Of a DNA stretch of 64,000 nucleotides, positions 26,347 through 35,915 are shown in pieces; the stretch's first letter is position 1; every line of letters begins with the position of its first letter. The DNA is from Chitinophaga dinghuensis (GTDB lineage: Bacteria > Bacteroidota > Bacteroidia > Chitinophagales > Chitinophagaceae). The notes under the pieces are model-generated. The model ran no database searches, was not told where the DNA came from, and worked only from the letters and a program-made list of their open reading frames with translations. The stretch spans positions 310,028 through 374,027 of the forward strand of contig NZ_QLMA01000009.1 of assembly GCF_003259435.1 (NCBI RefSeq), read 5' to 3'. Made by a program: the position numbers and the translations under genes.

Positions 26347-29300
26347 CTATGCAGTAGCCATAGATTCAAACTCTTTCTTACGTTCCCGATATTCTTCCAT
26401 AGTGAAGTTATACACCACAGAATCACGTTTGTTCTTATTCGCTACGAAATGACAGGCATGTATATACGGTTCTGCAATATTCAGTTTGTCCAACGGCGTT
26501 ACCACCAATAATTGCAGATTTAACTGACCACAATACTCCATCAGGTAATGACTCTTCTCCGGATCAAGTTTACTGAATGCCTCATCCACAGTGATGAAGC
26601 GCAAACTACGATGCTGCCTGTTGGATTCGTTTATACCAAACTGATAAGCAATAGCCGCTCCCAGAATCGTATAGGTAAACTGCGCTTTCTCTCCACCGGA
26701 AAGACTCGCAGTATCTTCATAATATTTAAAGGCTTTGTGATCTGAGATATAAAACTCTTTCGCACCGAAGTCGAGCCAGTTACGCACATCCGTTACCTTT
26801 TTACGCCATGCCTCATTTTGCTGCAATTCCGTAATCAGAGATTTGATATTCTGAAACAGTTGTTCGCCATAAGCACTGTCTCGCTCTGTTTGATATTGCA
26901 AGGTATCCGGTACGGCCAGACTCAACTTCTCCTTGAAATTCCTGATTTCCACATCACGTACATGACGACATTCCAGCTGCAGATAAGTATCCGGGTTCTT
27001 GTTGAAGGTGATATTACGCAGCGGTTCATTCAGATCTTCCATCACTTCACGGATAGCATCTTCCTGTCCGTATATCCATGCACGGTAGTTGGTAATAGCG
27101 TTGAGCATACTGGTATCCATGTATTTCCGGAAACGCTCTTTATGCTCTATCAGTCGCTGGTATTTGATTTGCTCGTACAAAGAGGTGAACTCATCCAGGT
27201 AATCCACATGGGCTCTCAGATCCGTTGTATCGCCGATCCAGTCAGGGAAAGTGTCATGAATGGATTTAGGCGGATTCACGAAAGCTGCCAGAAGTCGCGT
27301 AATTTCCGTTTGTTTCTCGGAGCTGTTGCGCTGCGCTTCTTTCAACGAGGTATTCAGACTATCTTCTGCACGTTTGCGATAGTGAGATAATTGCGCGGCA
27401 GAAGTAGCAGGCGCATTAATCGCCAGTTCAGTGAGGAAATCAATTGCTTTCTGTAACGCAATCTCATCGGTATCGCTCACTTTCAGCTGAGCAAAGTATT
27501 GTTGTTTTTCGTCCAGCTTTTTGTTCAGATGACCTTTTTGTTGCAAGGCATCGGATTTATCTTCTTCTAGCTCGCGAAGGGCCGCAGTGGTGCTGTCTAG
27601 CTGCTCGCAGATCACTTTGTATTTATCGCTGGCCTGCAACAGCAGTTCTTTTTCACGGTGATGGGTTTCGATCACAGCGGCATGTGGCTGCCAGTTGATA
27701 TCATCATACACACGCAATGTTAAGAAGGTACTGAGTACAGTCTGCATTGCGCCCAGCTCTTTCCTGGTGGTTTCCAGCTCATGCAGCCCTGATTGCAGTT
27801 CTTTGATGGCGGCTTCGCACTCGTCCAGGTCTTCTTTTAACAGCCGCAGTTTATTTTTATTATTCCAACCGAGAACATAATTATTTTGCTGAGAGCGGCC
27901 CGGGCGATCATCTTTTTCATGTCGTGTAGCCACTCGCGTTAGTCCCTTGGAGGTAACTGCTTTGCGAGCGCGATTGAAGAGATTCAGGTCGTCTGTACAG
28001 ATGTAGTCAAACTGGTCCAGGAGCTGGTTCTGCAACCATTCCTTAAATTGGGTGCCTGGTTTGATTTCTATCTTCTGGAGGAGACTGTCTTCTTCCTTCG
28101 GCATGCGCAACATGGTGTAGGACTCTTCCTCTATTTTATGATATACCAGTCGCGTTTGCAGGTTGTTATCGTTGATATATCTGTTGATACGGGAGATATA
28201 TTCTTCTGGAACCAGCAACCGTAATGCAAAGTTGTGCAGTACTTTCTCGATGGCATATTCCCAATGGGACTCTTCCTCTTTTATACGAAGGAGCTCGCCG
28301 GCGAAGGGCAGTTCGTCTTCCGGAACATCCAGTAAATCAGATAATTGCTGACGGATACGTATCAGTTCATGCGGAATATTATTCTTCCTGTTTAACAGGG
28401 AATTAATTTCCTCATTCAATTTGTCAGCATGACTCTTTTCCGCTGTCAGATTACTTTTATGCAGGAAGATTTCTTCCTGGATACCATCCAGCTGTTTATC
28501 GATTGTTTTCAGTTGTTTCTCGGCGCCCCTGATATTATCGTGGAATTGCTGTTCATCCGGCGATACAGTGAGTTCGAGTCTCTCCGATAATCTGTTATAA
28601 TCATCCATTTTGCTGCGCTTTGTATCAAGCGATTTCTGCTCGTAATGGATGGTCTTATCGATAGAGCGCAGCTGTTCATCCACACTGTTATTGGCTTTCT
28701 GTGCGATGAGCTCATCTTTCTTCAGCGTCAGTTTCTCCTGTTTGGAAGTAATGCCCGACAGCGTACTGGCGGTCACTTCCAGCTCTTGTTTCAACTGAGA
28801 GATCTCCTGTTGTACAAGTTCTCTTTCCTGACGATTGAAATATCCTGGCAGGGTATCTTGCAGGGAAAGGAGCTCTCTGCCTTTATCCTGAAGGGTTTCC
28901 CATTCACTGCGTTGCAAAATGATAGGCTCCAGCATCTGGAGTTGCATTTCATCTTTTTGTATCGCACGGTGACTGGAAAGCAGACTGTCGTAGTTTTCAC
29001 GGAGTTTCAGGAACTCGGCCTCGCTATCCGTTTCTTCCAGCATATGCTGACGGATAAAGGTATTCAAGTCTCCCAAAACCTTAATACCCACCGTTTGGTT
29101 AAACAATGCCAATGCCTTTTCACTCCTCAAACCGAAGATGTTACTGAACATAGACGCATATTCCTTGAAGCTGTCGGTCACTTCTGTTTTGGGAAACTCC
29201 AGCTTAAGTTTTTTCTTCCAGTCGCCTTTTGCATCAAATTTACCATTGCCGAAATGGTCGTTAATATTGAGTTTATGGGGAGACACGATAAACTGTCGCT

Positions 29301-29733
29301 TCATTTCTCCCGCGTACCAACGAACCTGGGCCAGCGTGATGGTATGCATCGTGGCGGCATTATAGAAATAGGCCAACAGTACGGAATAAGGATTTTGTTC
29401 CTTATGGCGCAGCTGTTCAGTTTTCGAAGAAAGAGATTCTTCGGAAAATGTTTTACCGTAGTAGCCCCAGAAATAGGATTCTTCCCCGCGATCGCGACGT
29501 TGTTCCGTTCCGGAAGACTGGTTATAGAAACGTTTGCCGGAAGGTACCAGCAAAGTCAGTAAAGCATCGATGAGCGTGGTTTTACCACTACCGTTGGCGC
29601 CTGTCAGCAGAGAGGTATTGCCGTTGGTATTAACACGATATATTTTATTGTGGAAGGTCCCCCAGTTGTATACTTCGAAATACTGCAGGCGGAAGCCACT
29701 TTCTTTTGAATCGCTATTGAACAGGGTTGACAT
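26347..29733 (-). CDS. jetC: SMC-like ATPase of a Wadjet/MksBEF condensin (JetC/MksB)
   Basis: A 1128-residue SbcC/MukB-like ATPase. The N-terminal head has Walker A GANGSGKTT (residues 45-53). The C-terminal head has the ABC signature SLSGGEK (1010-1016) and Walker B FITVDEAF (1047-1054). Between them lie two long coiled coils (about 230-440 and 630-850) around a hinge region, with LVYHK, FDYICTDDL and VTSKGLTRVATRHEKDD in the middle. In Wadjet systems JetC with JetA and JetB extrudes plasmid DNA loops and JetD cleaves it; MksB works in chromosome organisation. It overlaps jetB by 20 bases. No jetD follows: a terminator and the HxlR gene come next. Confidence 0.9.
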   Translation of the reverse strand: MSTLFNSDSKESGFRLQYFEVYNWGTFHNKIYRVNTNGNTSLLTGANGSGKTTLIDALLTLLVPSGKRFYNQSSGTEQRRDRGEESYFWGYYGKTFSEESLSSKTEQLRHKEQNPYSVLLAYFYNAATMHTITLAQVRWYAGEMKRQFIVSPHKLNINDHFGNGKFDAKGDWKKKLKLEFPKTEVTDSFKEYASMFSNIFGLRSEKALALFNQTVGIKVLGDLNTFIRQHMLEETDSEAEFLKLRENYDSLLSSHRAIQKDEMQLQMLEPIILQRSEWETLQDKGRELLSLQDTLPGYFNRQERELVQQEISQLKQELEVTASTLSGITSKQEKLTLKKDELIAQKANNSVDEQLRSIDKTIHYEQKSLDTKRSKMDDYNRLSERLELTVSPDEQQFHDNIRGAEKQLKTIDKQLDGIQEEIFLHKSNLTAEKSHADKLNEEINSLLNRKNNIPHELIRIRQQLSDLLDVPEDELPFAGELLRIKEEESHWEYAIEKVLHNFALRLLVPEEYISRINRYINDNNLQTRLVYHKIEEESYTMLRMPKEEDSLLQKIEIKPGTQFKEWLQNQLLDQFDYICTDDLNLFNRARKAVTSKGLTRVATRHEKDDRPGRSQQNNYVLGWNNKNKLRLLKEDLDECEAAIKELQSGLHELETTRKELGAMQTVLSTFLTLRVYDDINWQPHAAVIETHHREKELLLQASDKYKVICEQLDSTTAALRELEEDKSDALQQKGHLNKKLDEKQQYFAQLKVSDTDEIALQKAIDFLTELAINAPATSAAQLSHYRKRAEDSLNTSLKEAQRNSSEKQTEITRLLAAFVNPPKSIHDTFPDWIGDTTDLRAHVDYLDEFTSLYEQIKYQRLIEHKERFRKYMDTSMLNAITNYRAWIYGQEDAIREVMEDLNEPLRNITFNKNPDTYLQLECRHVRDVEIRNFKEKLSLAVPDTLQYQTERDSAYGEQLFQNIKSLITELQQNEAWRKKVTDVRNWLDFGAKEFYISDHKAFKYYEDTASLSGGEKAQFTYTILGAAIAYQFGINESNRQHRSLRFITVDEAFSKLDPEKSHYLMEYCGQLNLQLLVVTPLDKLNIAEPYIHACHFVANKNKRDSVVYNFTMEEYRERKKEFESMATA

Positions 29734-30304
29734 GCAGGTTTAATTTTGTTTTGATTTCTTCCAGTTTCTCGTTATTCACCAAGGCTTTGATGATACGTTT
29801 TACCTCATATTGCTGCAACTCTTTATTGGCAACATCTTCACGGGTCAGACGCAGGATACCTACGCTCAGCAGACTGTTGATAGGTTTGTTCAAATCTTTC
29901 AGCAGTTTGGATCTGTTATGACGTTCTTTGAAGAAGAGCGTCAAACGTTCTTTCATCTCTTTCTGGGTGAGGTACAATTTTGTACCGGTTCCTTTGAGAT
30001 CAAATTCTTCCAGCGCTTCCCGCAATACGATGCACAACAGCGTTGCTTCGTAGGTCAGTCTGGCTTTACGCATCAGTCGCGGCAACGGACGATCGCTGTT
30101 CTCATCATTGTCTGGCTGCACAATACGCGCGAAACCATCGGCTTCATTGATGACTAACTGCAAACCTGTTTGTTGCAGGTATTTGTGCAGTTCTGTCTGC
30201 CAGCTGAGGAGGTCTTTCCAGTAGCTGCGTTCTTCTTCATAAACTGGTCCCTGCATTAGTTTCAGAAATACATGTGCAAAGGGAGCTATATTTCGTTCAG
30301 ACAT
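29714..30304 (-). CDS. jetB: DUF4194 condensin subunit (JetB/MksE)
   Basis: A 196-residue protein with the MksE/DUF4194 fold: paired winged-helix segments with 'HVFLKLMQGPVYEEERSYW' near the N terminus, 'RLMRKARLTYEATLLCIVLR' in the middle and 'LNSLLSVGILRLTREDV'-like text (here PINSLLSVGILRLT) near the end. It dimerises and binds the kleisin subunit JetA and DNA. It starts 5 bases after jetA and its end overlaps the start of jetC by 20 bases, so translation is coupled. The order jetA-jetB-jetC is the standard one. Confidence 0.88.
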   Translation of the reverse strand: MSERNIAPFAHVFLKLMQGPVYEEERSYWKDLLSWQTELHKYLQQTGLQLVINEADGFARIVQPDNDENSDRPLPRLMRKARLTYEATLLCIVLREALEEFDLKGTGTKLYLTQKEMKERLTLFFKERHNRSKLLKDLNKPINSLLSVGILRLTREDVANKELQQYEVKRIIKALVNNEKLEEIKTKLNLHVNPVQ

Positions 30305-30309
30305 AAAGG

Positions 30310-31773
30310 TTAGTTTTTGTTGTTGGTAAACAATACCATCGGTAGGTTGACGATGCGGTTGCCCAACATGACAGGATCAGGCGTTTCGAGAATGATATGG
30401 GAAGACGACTGACTGGCGATCGCAAAATAGGTAATCAGCTCTGTGAGTCCTTTTTCTGTGCCGTAGGTTTCCACCAGTTCTTTAAGACTGACCTGCTTTT
30501 TGTGTTGCAGCTGTATTTGAATACGTTCTTCCAGCTGTGCACGATCTATATGAAAATGATTGAATAATGCCTGGAAATCTTCCATGGAATAATCGTCGCC
30601 ACCGATTCCTTCCGGGAGCTGGAAGGCGGGACTGATGGCTTTCTCTTCTGCCATTTCCCATCTGTCTGGTAAATCCATTTCCGGTTCGCATTCGAGTTCC
30701 ATAAAGCAATCATCTTCCGGATGGTTGCCCAGGGCCTGAAATGCGAGGAGTCGGATATCATTGATTAACTCGATGGTTTTCCGTCTGTCCGTCATATTCT
30801 TCTCATTCAGGACGCGACTGAGTTTATCACTGAGTTTTTTATTGGCATCAATTACCTTTTTCCCGGAGGCATGGAGGAATGTTTTCAGCTTTCTGAGGAA
30901 GCGATCGTTCTTATATTCAATATCTCTATCTTCCATTAAGATATAGAGTTTGTCTATAAGATCCCGCATTTCCATTTGCTTGGTTTCATCCATGAGGAAT
31001 TGCCAGAAGGAGTAGAAGCTTTTACCCTGGTCTTTCTGGCGCAGGGCTTCGAAGGAGTCGAGGGTATAAGCGAGGAGGGTACCTTTGGCTACATCGCGTT
31101 CACTTTGCTTGCGATAAATTTCCTGGGTAATTTGTTCGAAGTTGCCTTCTACTTCTTTGAAATCGCCGAGTAGTTCGCGGGCCATTCGGTTTACATCGTA
31201 GACGCGTTCTTTGATTTGGGTCTCGTCAAACACCTGTACTTTCCCGGTGATGGTGATAGCCTGGATTTCCTGTTCTATCTCGAATTTCTTTCTTTCCAGC
31301 TCCTGGATACGTTGTTCCGGGTCTTTATTGGACTGGTCTACGAGTTCTCTGAGCTTTGAGAAAATATCTTTAAAGCGGCTTTCGGTGCCAACAAACTCGC
31401 GTTTTTGCAGCGTAGACACCCAGTGCAGTACCTTTTCTGTATCGCTGCTGAGTTCATGGATATCTATCCCTTCATCGTCGGGGTATTTACGAAGGAAACC
31501 CTGGTTACTCCACTGATCGATATATTTCCTGGCTTTGATATCATTATCTTCCAGGAGGCTACCGGCGTCGATTTCATCGTCAGCGGCGAGGTAGCCGGTA
31601 TGACTCAGGTAATCCGACAGTCGGGTAACTAATTCCGCATTGGTAATGATAGTCTGGTTTTTCTCTTTGAATACCGTGTGAAAAAATGACAACATCATTG
31701 GAGCACTGCGAGCCCGTAGTATTTTGAGCGTTACTGACTGGGCGAACAGTATACATAATTGTTCATACGTCAT
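30310..31773 (-). CDS. jetA: DUF3375 kleisin-like condensin subunit (JetA/MksF)
   Basis: A 487-residue DUF3375 protein. Its N-terminal winged-helix part has 'SVTLKILRARSAPMMLSFFH', 'YIDQWSNQGFLRKYPDD' and 'YELSSDTEKVL'-like text (here IHELSSDTEKVLHWVSTL). A coiled middle (about 165-260) and a C-terminal domain (about 380-487) bridging to the SMC head follow. It is the kleisin that closes the ring with JetB and JetC. It lies 30 bases downstream of the bestrophin gene with no visible terminator, so it may be read as part of the longer minus-strand unit that begins with the acyltransferase. Confidence 0.9.
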   Translation of the reverse strand: MTYEQLCILFAQSVTLKILRARSAPMMLSFFHTVFKEKNQTIITNAELVTRLSDYLSHTGYLAADDEIDAGSLLEDNDIKARKYIDQWSNQGFLRKYPDDEGIDIHELSSDTEKVLHWVSTLQKREFVGTESRFKDIFSKLRELVDQSNKDPEQRIQELERKKFEIEQEIQAITITGKVQVFDETQIKERVYDVNRMARELLGDFKEVEGNFEQITQEIYRKQSERDVAKGTLLAYTLDSFEALRQKDQGKSFYSFWQFLMDETKQMEMRDLIDKLYILMEDRDIEYKNDRFLRKLKTFLHASGKKVIDANKKLSDKLSRVLNEKNMTDRRKTIELINDIRLLAFQALGNHPEDDCFMELECEPEMDLPDRWEMAEEKAISPAFQLPEGIGGDDYSMEDFQALFNHFHIDRAQLEERIQIQLQHKKQVSLKELVETYGTEKGLTELITYFAIASQSSSHIILETPDPVMLGNRIVNLPMVLFTNNKN

Positions 31774-31803
31774 TCGGTAAAAATAAGGAAAAAAGGTATT
31801 CCA

Positions 31804-32712
31804 TTACATGATGTAAAGTCCGTTTGCACGGGGTTCTACGGGAGCAGGAATCTCTTTTTCTCCTAATGTTTCCAACAGATTGATTTCTATGGTCCGGGTG
31901 ATACTGTCAAGTGGCGTTGCCAGCGGGTTGTAGGCGAAAGGGTTCATGAGGCTGACACCATTCAGGTGGGTGGTGTGGAAAACAAATCCGAAGGCCCAGC
32001 CAAAAATAATAGACCAGGCCCCGATGGACTCTGTCATCATTAAGGTATTCATGAGCACATAAAACCAGATAAACAGGTTGGTGAAATACACGTAACTGGT
32101 AGGAAAGACGGTATTTTTAATCCTTTCCGATTTTCCCATATTATCCGTGTGCCTTACCAGGAGTTCATTGATTTCTATAAACTGGAAACCGTCTATGGTA
32201 CCGGTTTGCTTCAGTCTTTGTAGCTCCTGGGCCTGGATATTCAGGATGGCGTTGGGTTTATTGGTTTGTCGACTAATTATCTCTTTTTCTTCCGGGGAAA
32301 GGTATCTTTCGTAGTAGTTATCGGGGCGGTTGCGTAGGGCGGATTTCAGGGTGTAAAGGAAAGCCAGGTGCCGGTAGATCATATTTCTGGCGGTGGTTTG
32401 CCTTTGTTCCGTGTTATCAGAATGATAGAAGGCGACCAAACTCCTGGCCCATGACCGGGAATCATTTACCAGTCCACCCCAGATAGTTCTGGCTTCCCAC
32501 CAGCGGTCGTAAGCCTGGTTGTTATTGAACCCTATAAAAAACGCGATGGCTGTACCCAAAACGGCAGATATGGCGGTAGGAATATTGATGTGCGACTGTA
32601 GCCAGTATTTATCCAGGAAATAGGTGGCTGTACATAGGGCGAGCAGCATCAAATCCACCTTCCAGGTGTAGGAAAAGATCTGCATCAGTGAGAACCTGGA
32701 TCTTATCAGCAT
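31804..32712 (-). CDS. bestrophin-family anion channel
   Basis: A 302-residue membrane protein of the bestrophin/UPF0187 family. Key blocks are 'VLGTAIAFFIGFNNNQAYDRWWEAR', given here as VLGTAIAFFIGFNNNQAYDR and WWEARTIWGGLVNDSRSW, then 'IFGWAFGFVFHTTHLNGVSL' and 'NPFAYNPLATPLDSI'. Family members form pentameric anion or, in bacteria, sometimes cation channels in the inner membrane. It starts 9 bases after the LytTR response-regulator gene and is followed by jetA after 30 bases. Its link to the two-component genes is by operon position only. Confidence 0.92.
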   Translation of the reverse strand: MLIRSRFSLMQIFSYTWKVDLMLLALCTATYFLDKYWLQSHINIPTAISAVLGTAIAFFIGFNNNQAYDRWWEARTIWGGLVNDSRSWARSLVAFYHSDNTEQRQTTARNMIYRHLAFLYTLKSALRNRPDNYYERYLSPEEKEIISRQTNKPNAILNIQAQELQRLKQTGTIDGFQFIEINELLVRHTDNMGKSERIKNTVFPTSYVYFTNLFIWFYVLMNTLMMTESIGAWSIIFGWAFGFVFHTTHLNGVSLMNPFAYNPLATPLDSITRTIEINLLETLGEKEIPAPVEPRANGLYIM

Positions 32713-32721
32713 AAAAGTGCA

Positions 32722-33423
32722 TTATTTTTTTAACAACCTGTTCTGGAGGATTTTTTCCATCGCTGTATCTTTCATGCCTCTTGAAAACGGTACGGTGGCC
32801 TTTCCCAGCTCCACGATGTTGCCGTCAATACCGGTGATTTTTTTACTGTTCACAACAAAGGATTTATGGGTTTGTACGAAATCATTGCTGTTAATACTGT
32901 CTATCACGGATTTCAGCGTAGCGTGTATAATGTGGCGGGTGGAGTCCGTATATATATTCACGTAATTCTCCATAGCTTCCAGGTACACGATGTCCTCACA
33001 GAAAATTTTCACCAATTTTTCATTGGTTTTCACAAATATATACGCTGAATCGGGTGGGATTGTTTTACGGAAATGTTCAAAAGCTCTGTTGGCAGCCCGT
33101 AAAAAGCGATCAAATGAAACGGGTTTCAGGAGGTAATCCAGCACCTGTAGCTCGTATCCTTTGATGGCGTATTGTTCATAAGCGGTGATAAATATTATCT
33201 GTGGAGGCTGAGGCAGACTTTGCAATAATTCCAGTCCGGTGATATAGGGCATTTCTATATCCAGGAAAATCAGGTCTACGGGTTGTTGGCGCAGCAAATT
33301 ACTGAGGGAAACGGCGTCTTCACAAACGCCTACCAGCTCCAGGAAATCCACTTTTTCCACATAGCTGACAATTCCTTTTCTGGCTACTGGTTCATCGTCT
33401 GTGATTACGCAACGGATTTTCAT
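32722..33423 (-). CDS. LytTR-family response regulator
   Basis: A 233-residue regulator. Its receiver domain has the acidic pocket DDEP (9-12), the phospho-accepting Asp55 in 'LIFLDIEMPY' and the conserved Lys in 'YLLKPVSFDRF'. The C-terminal LytTR DNA-binding domain spans about 130-230 (IVYLEAMENYVNIYT, FVQTHKSFVVN). It overlaps the upstream kinase gene by 4 bases, the hallmark of a LytS/LytTR pair. Its targets are unknown; LytTR sites are direct repeats about 20 bases apart and none was securely recognised here. Confidence 0.94.
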   Translation of the reverse strand: MKIRCVITDDEPVARKGIVSYVEKVDFLELVGVCEDAVSLSNLLRQQPVDLIFLDIEMPYITGLELLQSLPQPPQIIFITAYEQYAIKGYELQVLDYLLKPVSFDRFLRAANRAFEHFRKTIPPDSAYIFVKTNEKLVKIFCEDIVYLEAMENYVNIYTDSTRHIIHATLKSVIDSINSNDFVQTHKSFVVNSKKITGIDGNIVELGKATVPFSRGMKDTAMEKILQNRLLKK

Positions 33424-34439
33424 AATGTCAATTTTAAAGTGGCCGTATAATGGTTACCGTTATGCATGGTTTCCAGTGCATGTTTGTTGGGATACAGTAG
33501 TAAAAGTCGGCGACGAAGATTTTCTAACCCAATGCCCCCACTTTTGACCCGCTGTACATCTGGCACGGCATTGCTCACATGAAACAGGATGGTTTGGTCT
33601 TGTAATGTAGCGTTAATGTTGATCCAGTAGTCGCCGCCCGCATATTTAAATGCGTTTTCTACCAGCGGGAGTAACAGTAACGGATATACGTGTTGCTGTT
33701 GCAGTGCGGGATCAAATGTGACGGCTAACTGGAGGTGTTGATTCATGCGTTGTTGTTGCAGCTCGATGAACGACTGTAAATATTGTAATTCGCTTCTGAC
33801 AGGGACTTGCTGTTGCTGGTCGTATAGCTGGTAGCGGAGTAATTCCGACAGTTTTTCCACAGTTTGTTTGGCTTCCGGTACGCTTTCATCCATTTGGAAA
33901 TAGATCATATTCAGCGCATTGAAAAGGAAATGTGGGTGAAACTGTGCTTTCAGGAATTGCATTTCCGTTTCCAGTTTATCGTTGGAGATTTTCTCCAGTA
34001 ATAGCTGCTGTTCATAATTTTTGCGGAGAGAGGCCGTGGCTCGCAGGATGGCATAGTACAACAGTACAAACAACAGTGGGATCAGCGTGATGTTAACAAC
34101 ATCATACCACTGCAGGCCGTCATCTGTCAGGGCAGCCATGGGAATCACTGTTACATAAGAAATAGCAGTGGTTATCAGTGCTGCCCGGCCATATTCTTTC
34201 CAGATGGGTTCCGGAGCCGGAAGGCGTTGTTGCCTTTGAGCCTCCCGTTTCAGAAAATATACGTAGAAGTTGGTGGCCACAATAGTTACTACAATTTCAA
34301 TCATGTTAGTAGTCCATGAGCGCAGCCAGAATTTCGTCTCACTAATCACGTCATTTACCAGCCGGAGGCAGGTATAGACAACCAGACCACCTAGTGCACG
34401 AAACAGATATTTTTTCCAGGAACGTATCATCGAATTCAA
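33420..34439 (-). CDS. LytS-like sensor histidine kinase
   Basis: A 339-residue membrane sensor kinase. It has four or so N-terminal helices (about 10-140), a linker coil, then the His_kinase domain with the phospho-accepting His in 'QFHPHFLFNALNMIYF' and the ATP-binding N box 'LLLPLVENAFKYAG'. The G box 'GGIGLENLRRRL' is near the C terminus. It has no extracellular sensor domain, so the membrane region itself probably senses. It overlaps the LytTR regulator gene and follows the acyltransferase by 14 bases. Confidence 0.93.
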   Translation of the reverse strand: MNSMIRSWKKYLFRALGGLVVYTCLRLVNDVISETKFWLRSWTTNMIEIVVTIVATNFYVYFLKREAQRQQRLPAPEPIWKEYGRAALITTAISYVTVIPMAALTDDGLQWYDVVNITLIPLLFVLLYYAILRATASLRKNYEQQLLLEKISNDKLETEMQFLKAQFHPHFLFNALNMIYFQMDESVPEAKQTVEKLSELLRYQLYDQQQQVPVRSELQYLQSFIELQQQRMNQHLQLAVTFDPALQQQHVYPLLLLPLVENAFKYAGGDYWININATLQDQTILFHVSNAVPDVQRVKSGGIGLENLRRRLLLLYPNKHALETMHNGNHYTATLKLTL

Positions 34440-34453
34440 GATAAGTAAAATAA

Positions 34454-35662
34454 TCAGTAACGGGCCTCCTCGATTAGTTCAAATGGAGCCGCTTTGGGAG
34501 CCTCTTTTATTACCTTCTTTTCTTCTATGGCTTTCATTCCGAATAACCAACGCATAACAGGAAATGGTCTTATGAATAAGTGGTAGATCAGCATAGAAGC
34601 GCCCAGAGAAGTGATCACAATAAAGAGATATTTCAATCCGATGGTATCGTCCGTTTTCACCACATAGTAGGCAACAATCACTATCACCGTTTGGTGAAGT
34701 ATATAAAACGGATACACCGCTTGGTTCAGGTAATCCTGTATGGGCAGCTTTTTATTGAGATATTTCCGACCATAACCAACGAGGGCAAATACCCAAAGCC
34801 AGGAATGCAGCGGCTGACGGGCAATATAGAGATAATTCACCCAGTTAACATGCTCCCAATCTAGTTCAATTTTATTCCAGCGGAAGTAATTGATCAATAC
34901 GAGTAAAAGGAATGCCATGGAGAGGGAGAATCGGCGGTTTCTTTCTAAACTCTCCATCAGGGCTGGTTGCAGCATGCAGATGAATCCCGCTACCAGAAAT
35001 GTGAGCCAGTAGAAGAAGTAGCACCAGTCGTGCACGAGATCATTGGTACCAGGGAATTTCAGGACGGTAGCTGTAAACCAGATCACGGAAGGAATTATTA
35101 TTAGGTAGATACGTTTCCCACTGGCCAATGCCGCCAAACTGTTCCGGAACTTGAGGCCTTTAGGCCCTGTGGCCCATGCAAATACTGGTGCGAGGGCAAT
35201 GTCATATATAATCAGGTAACATATAAACCAGAGGTGATGCCAGCTGGTATTGCCTTTGGGATAGGGGGTGAAGTCAAAAATTGATGGATAGAAACTCCAG
35301 AAGTTGCCTTTATAGCCTTGGGTGAGGCGTTCCATATATACTTGTGGTGGTACGATAATGAGCATACCAAAGAGTAAAGGGACGAGGAGTCGGCGTATCC
35401 GCAACCGGGTAAACTGGCCCGCGTCTCGCTTCTGTAACATAAACCAGGTAACGGTTCCGGAAACAAAGAATAATAAGTGCATACGGAATCTGCTGAGCCA
35501 GAAGCTGAACTCAGAGAGGACAGAGCTGTAGGTCGCATTATTTACGTGCCAGGGATCATTTTCGGCAAAGGGTCTGGCGGAGTGGAAAAGCAGCACCCCA
35601 AAGATAGCGAGTATCCGGAGCCAGTCGAGGTATACTTGTCGGGAGGTAGATAGAGGTTGCAT
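34454..35662 (-). CDS. membrane acyltransferase (acyltransferase 3 family)
   Basis: A 402-residue protein with about ten transmembrane helices. The N-terminal 'YLDWLRILAIFGVLLFHS' holds the conserved Arg and His of the acyltransferase 3 family, and 'SFWLSRFRMHLLFFVSG' follows. It should transfer acyl groups to a cell-envelope polysaccharide or lipid. It is the first gene of a minus-strand run with the LytS/LytTR pair and bestrophin. The two-component system may control this envelope modification. Confidence 0.9.
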   Translation of the reverse strand: MQPLSTSRQVYLDWLRILAIFGVLLFHSARPFAENDPWHVNNATYSSVLSEFSFWLSRFRMHLLFFVSGTVTWFMLQKRDAGQFTRLRIRRLLVPLLFGMLIIVPPQVYMERLTQGYKGNFWSFYPSIFDFTPYPKGNTSWHHLWFICYLIIYDIALAPVFAWATGPKGLKFRNSLAALASGKRIYLIIIPSVIWFTATVLKFPGTNDLVHDWCYFFYWLTFLVAGFICMLQPALMESLERNRRFSLSMAFLLLVLINYFRWNKIELDWEHVNWVNYLYIARQPLHSWLWVFALVGYGRKYLNKKLPIQDYLNQAVYPFYILHQTVIVIVAYYVVKTDDTIGLKYLFIVITSLGASMLIYHLFIRPFPVMRWLFGMKAIEEKKVIKEAPKAAPFELIEEARY

Positions 35663-35846
35663 TGTTTTTTTTATGCAAACTTAAGCGGGGGGCTCCTCTG
35701 GCGGGGTTTCTGTTTGACCATCTGCATTTTCCTGTTGACCAAATGCAGAAAATATTTTTCGGGGCGGAGCCCTAGGGAAATCAGGGTATTATAAAATAAT
35801 TAACCTAATAGTCTATAGGAATAGTAGGAAATTAAAATTATGTCTG

Positions 35847-35854
35847 TATATTTG
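35847..35854 (+). promoter_or_regulatory. -7 promoter element for the redoxin-like gene
   Basis: TATATTTG matches TAnnTTTG. The predicted transcription start is near 35861, which makes the ATG at 35916 a more natural start than the in-frame GTG at 35859. No -33 element at the usual distance is clear. Confidence 0.4.
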
Positions 35855-35915
35855 TTGTGTGAGAGGGATGAATCACAGAGATGTAAGTATTACCAACCAT
35901 AAAAATTTTTCAGGA

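Noticed and set aside
26304..26347. A missing jetD gene hidden in the jetC downstream region
   Set aside because: Only a terminator and the HxlR gene are there; no Toprim-like frame is visible on either strand near the jet genes.
28645..29562. A 305-residue plus-strand frame antisense to jetC
   Set aside because: The jetC frame carries Walker A and coiled-coil features; the opposite frame shows none.
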